NCBI RefSeq assembly: GCF_016722925.1
Contig: NZ_JAEQNC010000005.1
Coordinates: 1-64,000 of the forward strand
Reading direction: 5' to 3'
Length of the DNA stretch: 64,000 nt
From: Phytoamicus setariae
GTDB taxonomy: Bacteria; Pseudomonadota; Alphaproteobacteria; Rhizobiales; Rhizobiaceae
The notes beneath the pieces were generated by a model, which had not been told where the DNA came from, ran no database searches, and saw nothing but the letters and a program-made list of their open reading frames with translations. The translations under genes and the position numbers were made by a program. Position 1 is the stretch's first letter. Every line of letters starts with the position of its first letter. Below, piece after piece: positions 1 through 8,804 of the stretch.

Positions 1-213
1 AGGTCGACAAAGCTTCCGACTTTACCGACCTCTTTAATCGTAGCTACTAATCTATAGCAAAACCGCTTCTAGCGGTTCAAGCGCAGCGTTTCAAACCTCC
101 ACCTTTGGTGGAGGTCATGACTTCTTGTGTCTCCTCGGAAGCTCCCGTCCTCAGGGCCGCAGATGAGGCTGGAAGCAGGGTGAGGCGCCTGTGCTCCTTG
201 ATTTTCATCATGC
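1..213. other. Left-edge non-coding stretch with two hairpins
   Basis: No gene is supportable here. Two perfect stem-loops are visible: a 7-bp stem with a 3-base loop at 61-77, and a 9-bp stem with loop TTT at 95-115 (arms ACCTCCACC and GGTGGAGGT). On the minus strand the first is followed by TTTTGC, so it could terminate minus-strand transcription. A short minus-strand reading frame (about 77-211) runs through the second hairpin and has no recognisable product. Compact GC-rich hairpins like these also occur at ends of IS200/IS605-type elements, but no transposase is present. Confidence 0.4.
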
Positions 214-239
214 AAAAAGCCCGGCACATGGCCGGGCTT
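214..239 (-). terminator. Rho-independent terminator after livJ
   Basis: A perfect 9-bp stem (217-225 with 231-239, AAGCCCGGC/GCCGGGCTT) with a 5-base loop. Read on the minus strand it is followed by a run of T (complement of 214-218). It lies 28 bases past the livJ stop and would end the liv operon transcript. Confidence 0.85.
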
Positions 240-266
240 CTCAATTCTCTCAGACGGTGAAACGGC

Positions 267-1391
267 TTACTTGGTGCCGATTTCGAAGTAGTTGTACTTG
301 CCGTCTTCGCCCTTTTTCCACTGGTACATGGTGTAGTCAGGACGAGTGATGTCGCCCTTGGCATCGAAGCCGATGTCACCGATGACTGTCTTGAACGGAC
401 CCTTGGCCTTGGCGGATTCAGCGACCTTCATCGGGTCGTTGGCGCCAGCGGCTTTCGCAGCATCGGCAAAGATCTGCAGAGCAGCGTAGGAGTAGAGCGT
501 GTAGGCTTCCGGCTCGAAGCCCGCTTCGCGGAACTTCTTGACGGCGTCGGCAGCGTTCGGGTTGTTACGCGGATCCGGCGGGAAGGTCATCAGCGTACCG
601 TTGACGGCGTCGCCCGCGATGGAAGCAAGTTCGTTGGAGGTGATGCCGTCGCCCGACATCAGCGTTGCCTTCAGGCCCTGGTCGGCCATCTGACGCATGA
701 TGAGGCCAGCCTCAGTGTGCAGACCGCCGAAATAGACGATCGAAACGCCGGCTTCCTTCATCTTCGCGATCAGCGCCGAGTAGTCCTTCTCACCGGCAGT
801 GATGCCTTCGTAGACGGCTTCGGTGATCCCGAGACCATTCATCGCCTTCTTGGTTTCATCAGCAAGACCCTGACCGTAGGTGGTCTTGTCGTGCACGATG
901 GCTACCTTGGCGTCCTTGAAATGGTCGGCGATGTACTGACCGGCAACGGCGCCCTGCTGGTCGTCACGACCGCAAGTACGGAACGTGTTCCACAGACCAC
1001 GCTCAGTGAACTTCGGGTTGGTCGAAGCTGGCGTGATCTGCATGATGCCGTTTTCGGCATATACTTCCGACGCCGGGATCGAAACACCCGAGTTGAAGTG
1101 GCCGATGACGAACTTGACGCCGTCACCAACGAACTTGTTAGCGACCGAAATGCCCTGCTTCGGGTCCGACACGTCGTCGCCGAGCACGATCTTCACCATC
1201 TCACCATTGATGCCGCCGGCTTCGTTGATGTCTTTGGCAGCCTGTTCCGCACCCTTCTGGAGCTGTGCACCGAAGGCGGCGTTCGGTCCAGTCAGCGGAC
1301 CAGCCACGCCGACCAGAAGGTCAGCCCAGGCGGTACCGCCGAATGCGACCATGGCCGACAACGCCACAGCTGAGAGAAGCATTTTTTTCAT
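267..1391 (-). CDS. livJ: Branched-chain amino acid ABC transporter substrate-binding protein
   Basis: Periplasmic binding protein of the Leu/Ile/Val (LivJ/BraC) family, type 1 periplasmic-binding fold. The 374-residue product opens with a signal peptide (charged MKK, hydrophobic core, cleavage after AWA near residue 23). It continues with the family-typical [14 protein letters not shown] and a receptor-ligand-binding domain to the C terminus. A GGGAG ribosome-binding site sits 6 bases before the ATG. It is the last gene of a minus-strand run livH-livM-livG-livF-small membrane gene-livJ, matching the braDEFGC order of rhizobia. Ligand specificity (Leu/Ile/Val, possibly broader as in rhizobial Bra) is inferred from family and context. 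Confidence 0.93.
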   Translation of the reverse strand: MKKMLLSAVALSAMVAFGGTAWADLLVGVAGPLTGPNAAFGAQLQKGAEQAAKDINEAGGINGEMVKIVLGDDVSDPKQGISVANKFVGDGVKFVIGHFNSGVSIPASEVYAENGIMQITPASTNPKFTERGLWNTFRTCGRDDQQGAVAGQYIADHFKDAKVAIVHDKTTYGQGLADETKKAMNGLGITEAVYEGITAGEKDYSALIAKMKEAGVSIVYFGGLHTEAGLIMRQMADQGLKATLMSGDGITSNELASIAGDAVNGTLMTFPPDPRNNPNAADAVKKFREAGFEPEAYTLYSYAALQIFADAAKAAGANDPMKVAESAKAKGPFKTVIGDIGFDAKGDITRPDYTMYQWKKGEDGKYNYFEIGTK

Positions 1392-1503
1392 TTTTAACTC
1401 CCAAAATTTGAGACGGTCTGTTCCTCTTTTCCCTTGCCGCCCGTCTTTCGCGCCAAGGGCTATTTCCCCGTCCGACTATCTGTTCATAGCGGGCGGAAAC
1501 TTG

Positions 1504-1857
1504 TCAAACACTCTTTTTCTTCCACGCGAATGGACCGGCCTTTTCGTATAGCCAGTAGTATTTCGTCGCCATTTGCTTGGCGCGCGTGTAACGGAATCCC
1601 ATAATGGCAAGCACCAACAGGAAAACTGTATCGATCGCGTAGTAGTGCAGTGAAAACATTGTGCCGCCGAACAACGCATGATGGACGAACCGGATACCGA
1701 TACCAAGCAACAGCGTATAGATGAGAACATGCGGGATGATTTCGCCCCAGCCATCAGCAACGCTTTTGCCGGTACGCCACGCTGTCCAGCCGCCAATCAG
1801 CACAGTCACCATCGCGAACGACCAGAAGCTGGGCTCTTCGTAGAGAATACCTTGCAT
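1504..1857 (-). CDS. Small membrane protein of the liv locus (DUF6867-like)
   Basis: A 117-residue protein with three hydrophobic stretches (about residues 12-25, 40-60 and 65-88) and a Lys-rich C terminus ending WKKKSV. It begins at an ATG preceded by GGGAG at 8-base spacing. It lies between livF and livJ on the same strand, a position where related rhizobia carry a small uncharacterised membrane protein; I believe this is the DUF6867 family but could not check. It may be an accessory subunit of the transporter or simply co-transcribed. Function unknown. Confidence 0.75.
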   Translation of the reverse strand: MQGILYEEPSFWSFAMVTVLIGGWTAWRTGKSVADGWGEIIPHVLIYTLLLGIGIRFVHHALFGGTMFSLHYYAIDTVFLLVLAIMGFRYTRAKQMATKYYWLYEKAGPFAWKKKSV

Positions 1858-1927
1858 TTCAAAGCTCCCACTGGCGGAAATCTACGGAACTGTATGCAGC
1901 ACGCAAGCATTCCCGCCCAATTACAAC

Positions 1928-2652
<725 letters not shown>

Positions 2653-2653
<1 letters not shown>

Positions 2654-3489
2654 TAGACGATGCCTCCCACGATCTTGACCGCTTCTTCTTCATCATCGAC
2701 GCCGAGATAGGCGGCAATGACCTTGGGATCGCTCTTTACGTGCGCCGGATCGCCATCGGAAATCTTCTGGCCGTATTCCAGAACCACGATGTGGTCCGAA
2801 ATCTCCATCACGACGGACATGTCGTGCTCGATCAGCAGGATCGAGGTGCCCGTCTCCGTACGGATAGCCCTGAGCAATTCATTGAGGGCATGCGATTCCC
2901 GTGGGTTGAGACCGGCCGCCGGTTCGTCGAGGCACAATAGCCGTGGCTCGGTGCACATGGCGCGGGCAATTTCAAGACGCCGTTGGGCACCGTACGGCAG
3001 ATCGCCGGCCGGGTCGTCGGCGCGCTCGGTCAGGTTGGCCTTTTCCAGCCAGAAGCGAGCGAGTTCAATCGCCGACTTTGCTTCCTTGCGATAAGGTCCG
3101 ATCCCGACAAGGCCAAGCACGGTAAAGCCCGACGCCTTCATCAGCTTGTTATGCTGGGCAACAAGCAGGTTTTCCAGAACCGTCATCCCAGAGAAGAGCC
3201 GGATATTCTGGAACGTGCGCGCTACCTTGGCGTGAGCGGTGATGCGGAAATCCGGCATCTGCTCGAGCTGGTAGATCTTGTTTTCGCTGTGCTTGAACCG
3301 GATCATCCCCATCGTCGGCTTGTAAAAGCCGGTAATGCAGTTGAAGACGGTTGTCTTGCCTGCGCCGTTCGGTCCGATGAGAGCCGTGATCTCCCCTTCA
3401 TAAGCATTGAAGGACAAGTCGTTGATGGCCATCAGCCCACCAAACTTCATCGACAGGTGCTCGACTTCGAGCAGTGTGTTCCTAGTCAT
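2653..3489 (-). CDS. livG: Branched-chain amino acid ABC transporter ATP-binding protein LivG
   Basis: Second ATPase subunit, 278 residues. Walker A is GPNGAGKTT (about 39-47), Walker B LLCLDEPAAGL lies near 180, and the H-loop is LIEHDMSVV. In place of a canonical LSGGQ there is LPYGAQRRLEIARA, typical of LivG. The acidic C terminus (DDEEEAVKIVGGIV) extends a little past the usual end. It sits 20 bases after livM and overlaps livF by one base. Confidence 0.95.
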
Positions 3490-3509
3490 ATACGCTTTCC
3501 CTCGCCGCC

Positions 3510-4901
3510 TCAGCCGTGGCCTTCCTTGGTGAAACTGCTCGAAACCGCCTTGCGTTCGAACAGGAAGGCTGTCGGTTCACGACTGCCTACGAAGCCACGG
3601 GGCTTCCACACCATCACAACGACCATTGCGAGGCCGAAAATCAACATGCGGTAGTGTTCCGGCGTAAAGTTCTCGCCGAAGATTTGCTTGAGGAATTCCA
3701 TTTCGCGCAGCAGTTCGGTGCCGCCGATCATGGCCACTGCGGCAACCGCGATGCCCACCAGCGAGCCCATCCCGCCGAGCACGACAATCGCAAGAATGAT
3801 CGCCGATTCAAGGAATACGAAGGATTCAGGTGACACAAAGCCTTGGCGGACGGCGAAGAACGAGCCCGCAAAGCCACCGAACATCGCGCCGATCGCAAAT
3901 GCTGTCAGCTTGGTGTTGGTCGTGTTGATCCCCAGCGAACGGCAGGCAATCTCGTCCTCGCGCAACGCTTCCCAGGCACGGCCAACCGGCATGCGGCGCA
4001 GCCTTATGCTGACGAACGCAGTGACCAGGCAAAGCCCAAGAATGACGTAGAAGAGGAAAATCTTGTAATAGGCCGATGACGGCATCAGGCCGAAGGTTGC
4101 AGCAAAGCCGGTTGGCGATGCGTCGAACTTGAGACCGAAGAGTGTTGCCTTCGGAATACCCGAAATCCCTGACACGCCGTTGGTCACTTCACGCCAGTTG
4201 ACCAGCACCAGCCGGATGATTTCCCCGAATGCCAGGGTGACGATCGCCAGGTAATCACCCTTGAGCCGCAGGACCGGAAAGCCGAGGATCACACCCCAGA
4301 AGGCCGAGAGGATGCCGGCCAGCGGCAACAGGATCCAGAAGGAGAAACCGAAGTGCTGTGACAGCAGCGCGTAGGAATAGGCACCGACCGCGTAGAAGGC
4401 GACATAGCCAAGGTCCAGCAGACCGGCGAGACCGACGACGATGTTCAGGCCCCAACCGAGCATCACGTAGATCAGGATCTGGATCCCGAAATTGTCGATA
4501 TACTTCAGGGAACCCTGGGTGCCGGCAAAATAAAGCACGACCGGCGGGTACAGGACCAGCGCCAGAATACCGATCTTGGTAAAGTTCCTGCGAAAGAAGC
4601 TTTCCTCTTTCGGAGCCGCGGTCAGCGCGGCTTTGCCTTTCGCCTCCTTGCGGCTCGCAAAATACGGCCTGATGACCGTGATCAGCAGGAATCGCACCGC
4701 CATCACCAGCGCCACGACGAAAGCCAGCTTGTACCAATGGGTGACAATGACCAGTTCGTTGCGGATGTTCTGGGTGGTCTCGAGTCCGACGAACAGGACG
4801 AAGAGGCCGAACGCCACGATGCCGGCAAAAATTGATTCACGAATAGCGTGGGCGGTCAGATTGGTCTTGGCCGCCTTGGAAGTGGTTTGGGTATTGTGCA
4901 T
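3510..4901 (-). CDS. livM: Branched-chain amino acid ABC transporter permease LivM
   Basis: Inner-membrane permease, 463 residues. The first ~110 residues hold two extra hydrophobic segments and a basic linker ([18 protein letters not shown]). The LivM core follows, with [22 protein letters not shown] and the ATPase-contacting [12 protein letters not shown] loop near the cytoplasmic end. This long N-terminal form is common in rhizobia. It starts 4 bases after the livH stop, so the two permease genes are tightly linked. Confidence 0.93.
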   Translation of the reverse strand: MHNTQTTSKAAKTNLTAHAIRESIFAGIVAFGLFVLFVGLETTQNIRNELVIVTHWYKLAFVVALVMAVRFLLITVIRPYFASRKEAKGKAALTAAPKEESFFRRNFTKIGILALVLYPPVVLYFAGTQGSLKYIDNFGIQILIYVMLGWGLNIVVGLAGLLDLGYVAFYAVGAYSYALLSQHFGFSFWILLPLAGILSAFWGVILGFPVLRLKGDYLAIVTLAFGEIIRLVLVNWREVTNGVSGISGIPKATLFGLKFDASPTGFAATFGLMPSSAYYKIFLFYVILGLCLVTAFVSIRLRRMPVGRAWEALREDEIACRSLGINTTNTKLTAFAIGAMFGGFAGSFFAVRQGFVSPESFVFLESAIILAIVVLGGMGSLVGIAVAAVAMIGGTELLREMEFLKQIFGENFTPEHYRMLIFGLAMVVVMVWKPRGFVGSREPTAFLFERKAVSSSFTKEGHG

Positions 4902-4905
4902 GGGA

Positions 4906-5808
4906 TCAGACCTTTTCGACTTCCGGTCGCCCGAGAATGCCCGAGGGCTTGAAGATCAACGCGATCGCCAGGATCGAGAAGGTCGCGACGTCCTTGTAGT
5001 CGATGGTGAAATAGGCCGACCAGAGCGCCTCGATCAGGCCGATCAGCAATCCGCCCAGCACTGCGCCCGGTAGCGAGCCGATACCGCCGAGAACAGCTGC
5101 CGTAAACGCCTTGACCCCCGGCACGAAGCCGTCGGCAAACGAGATGACCCCATAGTACATCAGATACATCGTGCCGGCGACGGCGGCGAGCGCCGCGCCC
5201 ATGACGAATGTGATCGAGATTGTCCGGTCGACATTGATGCCGAGCAACGCCGCCATCTTTCTGTCCTGTTCGGTGGCGCGCTGGGCCCGACCGAGTGAGG
5301 TATGATTGACCACATACCAGAAGCCGGTCAACAGCACGGCGGTCAGAACAACGATGACGATCTGCTTGAGCGAAACGGTGATTTTTCCGAAGCTATAGAC
5401 ATCGGTGATCATGCCCGGGATCGCCTTGTTGCGCGGCCCCTGCGTCACCTGGACGAAGTTCGAAATCAGGATCGACATGCCGATGGCGGTAATCAACGGC
5501 GCCAGCCGGAACGAGCCGCGCAGCGGCCTGTAGGCCATCTTTTCGATCGACCAGTTCCAGAGGCTGGTCACCGCCATGGCAACCACCATCATGATCAGCA
5601 AAGAAAGCGCGACCGGGAAGCCTACAAAGGCTGCGGTAAGAAGAAGATAGACCACCAGGGCTGCGAAGCCGCCAAGCATGAAGATATCGCCATGGGCAAA
5701 ATTGACCATGCCGATAATGCCGTAGACCATAGTGTAACCGATTGCGATCAGGCCATAAATCGAGCCCAACGTCAGCCCGTTTAAGAGCTGCTGGATAAAA
5801 TACTCCAT
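4906..5808 (-). CDS. livH: Branched-chain amino acid ABC transporter permease LivH
   Basis: Inner-membrane permease, 300 residues from the chosen start. The frame is open 12 codons further (to 5844), but the LivH-typical N terminus [20 protein letters not shown] begins at 5808. An AGGGGA ribosome-binding site lies 6 bases before that ATG, so I use it. Several membrane segments are visible, plus the family motifs GMVNFAHGD and [16 protein letters not shown]. First gene of the liv operon; its promoter should lie in 5809-6292. Confidence 0.92.
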   Translation of the reverse strand: MEYFIQQLLNGLTLGSIYGLIAIGYTMVYGIIGMVNFAHGDIFMLGGFAALVVYLLLTAAFVGFPVALSLLIMMVVAMAVTSLWNWSIEKMAYRPLRGSFRLAPLITAIGMSILISNFVQVTQGPRNKAIPGMITDVYSFGKITVSLKQIVIVVLTAVLLTGFWYVVNHTSLGRAQRATEQDRKMAALLGINVDRTISITFVMGAALAAVAGTMYLMYYGVISFADGFVPGVKAFTAAVLGGIGSLPGAVLGGLLIGLIEALWSAYFTIDYKDVATFSILAIALIFKPSGILGRPEVEKV

Positions 5809-6292
5809 CCGTTTTCCCCTGCATGCAGTCGTTTGATGCTGCACATTTTTTATTAGAACCGGCCCTTGAAGAGCTCTTCTGGTTCAAGGATTCCATAACG
5901 CTTTCGGCTAAAATGTGAAGCTAAAAAGTTGGTTATTCAAAAAAACTTTAGTCTGACGTCCGATTCCGGTGCATTTTTCTGCAGAATGAGGGAAATTTAG
6001 TCTGGTTGTGCTGGTGTATTGATCGCTTTCCATAATGCACCCATTCACGAAGCTTGTGTCCATTAGCATTGTCAGGGAGCAATTCTCAGGAGAGAAAATT
6101 CCAAAAGGCAGTGCAAATTCAGAGATTTCGTAATTTCCCCAACAGGGCGACGCCCGGATTCTTGTCCCGGTGCCGTCCGGGCATCAGTCCCGCGCCGCTT
6201 CACCGGCGACCTCCCTATGGGTCCTCCTGCGGAGCCGTGCATTCAAAAGACATGCCTTGTCGTCGTTAACCTGTGTACGTCAAGACAAGCGC
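5809..6292. promoter_or_regulatory. Intergenic region upstream of livH with a direct repeat
   Basis: About 480 bases without a gene, between the livH start (minus) and the stop of the TetR gene. The livH-proximal half is A+T-rich. It holds a 9-base direct repeat TTTAGTCTG at 5947-5955 and 5996-6004, 49 bases apart, a plausible binding site pair for a liv regulator. No terminator or small gene is convincing in 6010-6292. Confidence 0.45.
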
Positions 6293-6928
6293 TCAGGGGC
6301 TGGCTGCAACACCAAAGACGGCAAGCGTTGCCGTCACACGATCCTGGAGCTCCCTTTCGATCGCATCATGATCAAGGTCGAGCATCAACGCCTTGAGCTG
6401 CAGGATGCCCAACGTACTGCCCACGAATGTGTCGGCAATGGCAATCGAGTCTACTCCGATCGTCGCAGGTACGTTGCAGTTGCCGGCGATCTGCGCAGCC
6501 ACGATAGCCCTGTTTTTGACGAGACATTCCTCATAGAAGCGGCGCGCCAGTTCCGGGGTCTTGTGCGCCTCCGAAATCACCAGTCGCGTGAGCCTGATCT
6601 GACGCGGCGACAGAACGAATTGCGCCAACTCGACCAGCAAGCTGCGAAGATCCTTTTCGGGCCTGAGCACGGCCTCCGACTTGTCCGCCCATGGGAAGCG
6701 TGGATTGTCATGGCTTTCTATCAGAGCACTGAACAGTGCGAGCTTGTCGGGAAAGAAACGGTAAAGGGTCTTCTTCGCCATGCCGCATTCACGGGCGATT
6801 TCCTCCATCGTCGCCGCGCCAAAACCCTCCCGCGCAAACACGTTTTCCGCAGCCTGCAGGATCAAGCCTCGACGATCGCCTTCCGGCATGGCCGGTTGAC
6901 GGCCACTCATACGCGTATCGCTGGTCAT
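6293..6928 (-). CDS. TetR-family transcriptional regulator
   Basis: Repressor of 211 residues from the chosen start. The N-terminal helix-turn-helix spans about residues 22-68 (ATMEEIARECGMAKKTLYRFF); the C-terminal ligand domain is variable. The frame stays open to 7024, but that upstream ATG lies inside a palindromic operator. The ATG at 6928 has a GGGAG site 5-6 bases before it, so I take 6928. It is divergent from a drug-exporter gene with two palindromes between them, the standard layout for a self-regulating TetR that also controls efflux. The inducer is unknown. Confidence 0.88.
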   Translation of the reverse strand: MTSDTRMSGRQPAMPEGDRRGLILQAAENVFAREGFGAATMEEIARECGMAKKTLYRFFPDKLALFSALIESHDNPRFPWADKSEAVLRPEKDLRSLLVELAQFVLSPRQIRLTRLVISEAHKTPELARRFYEECLVKNRAIVAAQIAGNCNVPATIGVDSIAIADTFVGSTLGILQLKALMLDLDHDAIERELQDRVTATLAVFGVAASP

Positions 6929-6970
6929 CCATCGCTCCCGGCTCGAACTGCTTCTGATTTTCATTCTTGA

Positions 6971-7021
6971 CTTTGGAAACGATTCCGTTTCCAAAGCGAC
7001 GATAAGAAACGATATCGTTTC
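6971..7021. promoter_or_regulatory. Twin palindromic operators between tetR and MFS genes
   Basis: Site 1 (6971-6996) has perfect 11-base arms CTTTGGAAACG and CGTTTCCAAAG around 4 bases. Site 2 (7006-7021) is a perfect 16-base palindrome GAAACGATATCGTTTC. Both contain GAAACG-N4-CGTTTC, so one dimeric regulator should bind both; the adjacent TetR protein is the obvious candidate. Their centres are about 30 bases apart and they occupy the divergent promoter region. Confidence 0.85.
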
Positions 7022-7056
7022 CATTGCGTGATTTCAAGACATCGGAGAATTGGAAG

Positions 7057-8259
7057 ATGGACAGGAAGACCCTACTCATCGGCTTGGCACTCGGGGCACT
7101 CAGCGCCCTCGGGCCGCTGGCCACCGACATGTATCTCGGCGCCCTGCCCAGCATGGCCTCGGACCTCGGCGGCACGGACGCGGACATGCAGCTAAGCGTC
7201 ATGACATTTTTTGCCGGCTTCACGCTCGGCCAACTGTTCTATGGCCCGATCTCGGATCGCACCGGCCGCAAGCCGATGGTCTACGTCGCCCTGTCCATCT
7301 TCGCGATCGCTTCGCTCGGATGCCTCTTTGCAGCAACGGCCGACCAGCTGCTCGCCTTGCGTTTCCTGCAGGGCATTGGCGGTTCGATCGGCATGGTCAT
7401 CAGCACCGCCGTCATCCGTGACCTGTTCACCGGACATGCCGCTACCAAACTGATGTCGCTCGTCGTGTTGGTGCTGGGCATATCCCCCATCCTTGCTCCG
7501 CTGGTCGGCAGCCTGATTCTCGAAGTTGGAACCTGGCGGGTCATCTTTGCAGTCCTCACAGGCTTCGCCGTGCTTTGCGCCATTCTGGTCTCGGCACTCC
7601 TGCCGGAAACGCGCATGCAGGAACTCCGTATCCACAGCAAGCCGGCCGATGCGTTGAAATGGTATAGCCGCTTGCTCGTCAGCCGCAGCTTCATTCCCTA
7701 TGCGGGCACACTCGCACTCGTGCAGGGCGGCTTCTTCGCCTATATCGCAGGCTCGTCCTTCGTGCTGATCAACGTCTACGGGCTTTCGCCGCTCGTCTAT
7801 TCGCTGGTCTTCGGCTTCAATGCCGTGGGTCTGGGGATCGGCACGCAGATTGCCGCCCGGCTTTCCCAGCGGATTGGTACGCGTTCCATCGTCAAAGCCT
7901 GCACTCTGGTCTACGCCGGTGCCGCAGTCCTGCTTCTCGCAATGCAGTTGGGCGGCGCTGCGAACCTGATTTCCGTCTGCACTCTGCTGTTTGTCCTCGT
8001 CACCGCGCTTGGCGGCATCATGCCGTCCTGCAACATCCTGACGATGGAATCGCATGGCGCGATTGCCGGCACGGCCGCCGCCTTGATGGGCGCTCTCGGC
8101 TTCGGCGCCGGCGCGGCCTCGAGCTTCGCCATCGGCCTGTTTGACGATGGCACGGCGCTGCCAATGATCGCGGTCATCGCCGGTTGCGCCGTCGCCTCCA
8201 CGCTTGTCGCCCATCTCACGTTCAGGGACGCCAAGTTGGCGCAGCCTGAACGGGCCTGA
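7057..8259 (+). CDS. Bcr/CflA-type MFS multidrug exporter
   Basis: Major facilitator protein of 400 residues with twelve hydrophobic segments. The N terminus ALGPLATDMYLGALP carries the conserved proline/aspartate of the Bcr/CflA subfamily, and the MFS loop motif is DRTGRKP (about residues 69-75). I choose the ATG at 7057, with GGAG about 9 bases upstream, over a TTG at 7024 next to the operator. Likely a proton-driven drug exporter under the divergent TetR repressor. Its stop codon directly abuts the soxG stop on the other strand, so the two genes converge with no spacer. Confidence 0.87.
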   Translation: MDRKTLLIGLALGALSALGPLATDMYLGALPSMASDLGGTDADMQLSVMTFFAGFTLGQLFYGPISDRTGRKPMVYVALSIFAIASLGCLFAATADQLLALRFLQGIGGSIGMVISTAVIRDLFTGHAATKLMSLVVLVLGISPILAPLVGSLILEVGTWRVIFAVLTGFAVLCAILVSALLPETRMQELRIHSKPADALKWYSRLLVSRSFIPYAGTLALVQGGFFAYIAGSSFVLINVYGLSPLVYSLVFGFNAVGLGIGTQIAARLSQRIGTRSIVKACTLVYAGAAVLLLAMQLGGAANLISVCTLLFVLVTALGGIMPSCNILTMESHGAIAGTAAALMGALGFGAGAASSFAIGLFDDGTALPMIAVIAGCAVASTLVAHLTFRDAKLAQPERA

Positions 8260-8793
8260 TCAGCGATCGACCACCGCAAACGAGAGCGCGAATTCACGGC
8301 CTGCCATTTTCAGGTCGTGATAAAGGCTCTCGGCAAAGCTGCGCGCGCCGACGATTTCGAATTCGTTTTCGCCGGTGCGGGCGACATTGATCGTCAGGTG
8401 ACCGAAGGCCATATTCGCCGACATGCCCACGGGCAGCGCTTCGCCGGCGATATCGATGGCAACGCCCTTCATCAGGATGTCCACCACATCAGGCCCCTTA
8501 AGGCGGAAGAGCGTACGGCCATGGCTCTGATCAACAACCAGGGCAGCGGAGGGATCGACCTTCGGCAACGCGTTGAAGGTCACGGCCAGCCAGTCGCCCG
8601 GACCGACAAAACGCAGGCTGACGTCAGGCGCGTTGAGCAGCTGGCTCTTGATCGCGGCATTCTGGCCACGAAACGCCTGAACGGTATAGATGCGCGCCGA
8701 TTCAACCAGTTCGAGGTGGTTGGCCCCCGGCATCTCTATGCCGTGGACAGCGCTGTCGGTCAGCGGGTGGCGGGAAATCATCATATCCTGCAT
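8260..8793 (-). CDS. soxG: Sarcosine oxidase gamma subunit
   Basis: Small subunit (177 residues) of heterotetrameric sarcosine oxidase, which demethylates sarcosine to glycine with tetrahydrofolate as formaldehyde acceptor. The sequence matches the SoxG/GcvT-like fold (GDWLAVTF, DQSHGRTLFRLKGPDVVDILMKG). GAGG precedes the ATG by about 9 bases. Last gene of soxBDAG, 11 bases after soxA. Confidence 0.93.
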   Translation of the reverse strand: MQDMMISRHPLTDSAVHGIEMPGANHLELVESARIYTVQAFRGQNAAIKSQLLNAPDVSLRFVGPGDWLAVTFNALPKVDPSAALVVDQSHGRTLFRLKGPDVVDILMKGVAIDIAGEALPVGMSANMAFGHLTINVARTGENEFEIVGARSFAESLYHDLKMAGREFALSFAVVDR

Positions 8794-8804
8794 CGCGGGT
8801 CACC

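Noticed and set aside
77-379. Minus-strand frame of about 100 codons overlapping the livJ end
   Set aside because: It overlaps livJ and its terminator, has no recognisable product, and part of it is just the two hairpins.
7024-7056. Upstream starts for the TetR gene (ATG 7024) and the MFS gene (TTG 7024)
   Set aside because: The TetR start lies in operator site 2 and the MFS start only just past it, both without good ribosome-binding sites; 6928 and 7057 have proper sites and family-like N termini.
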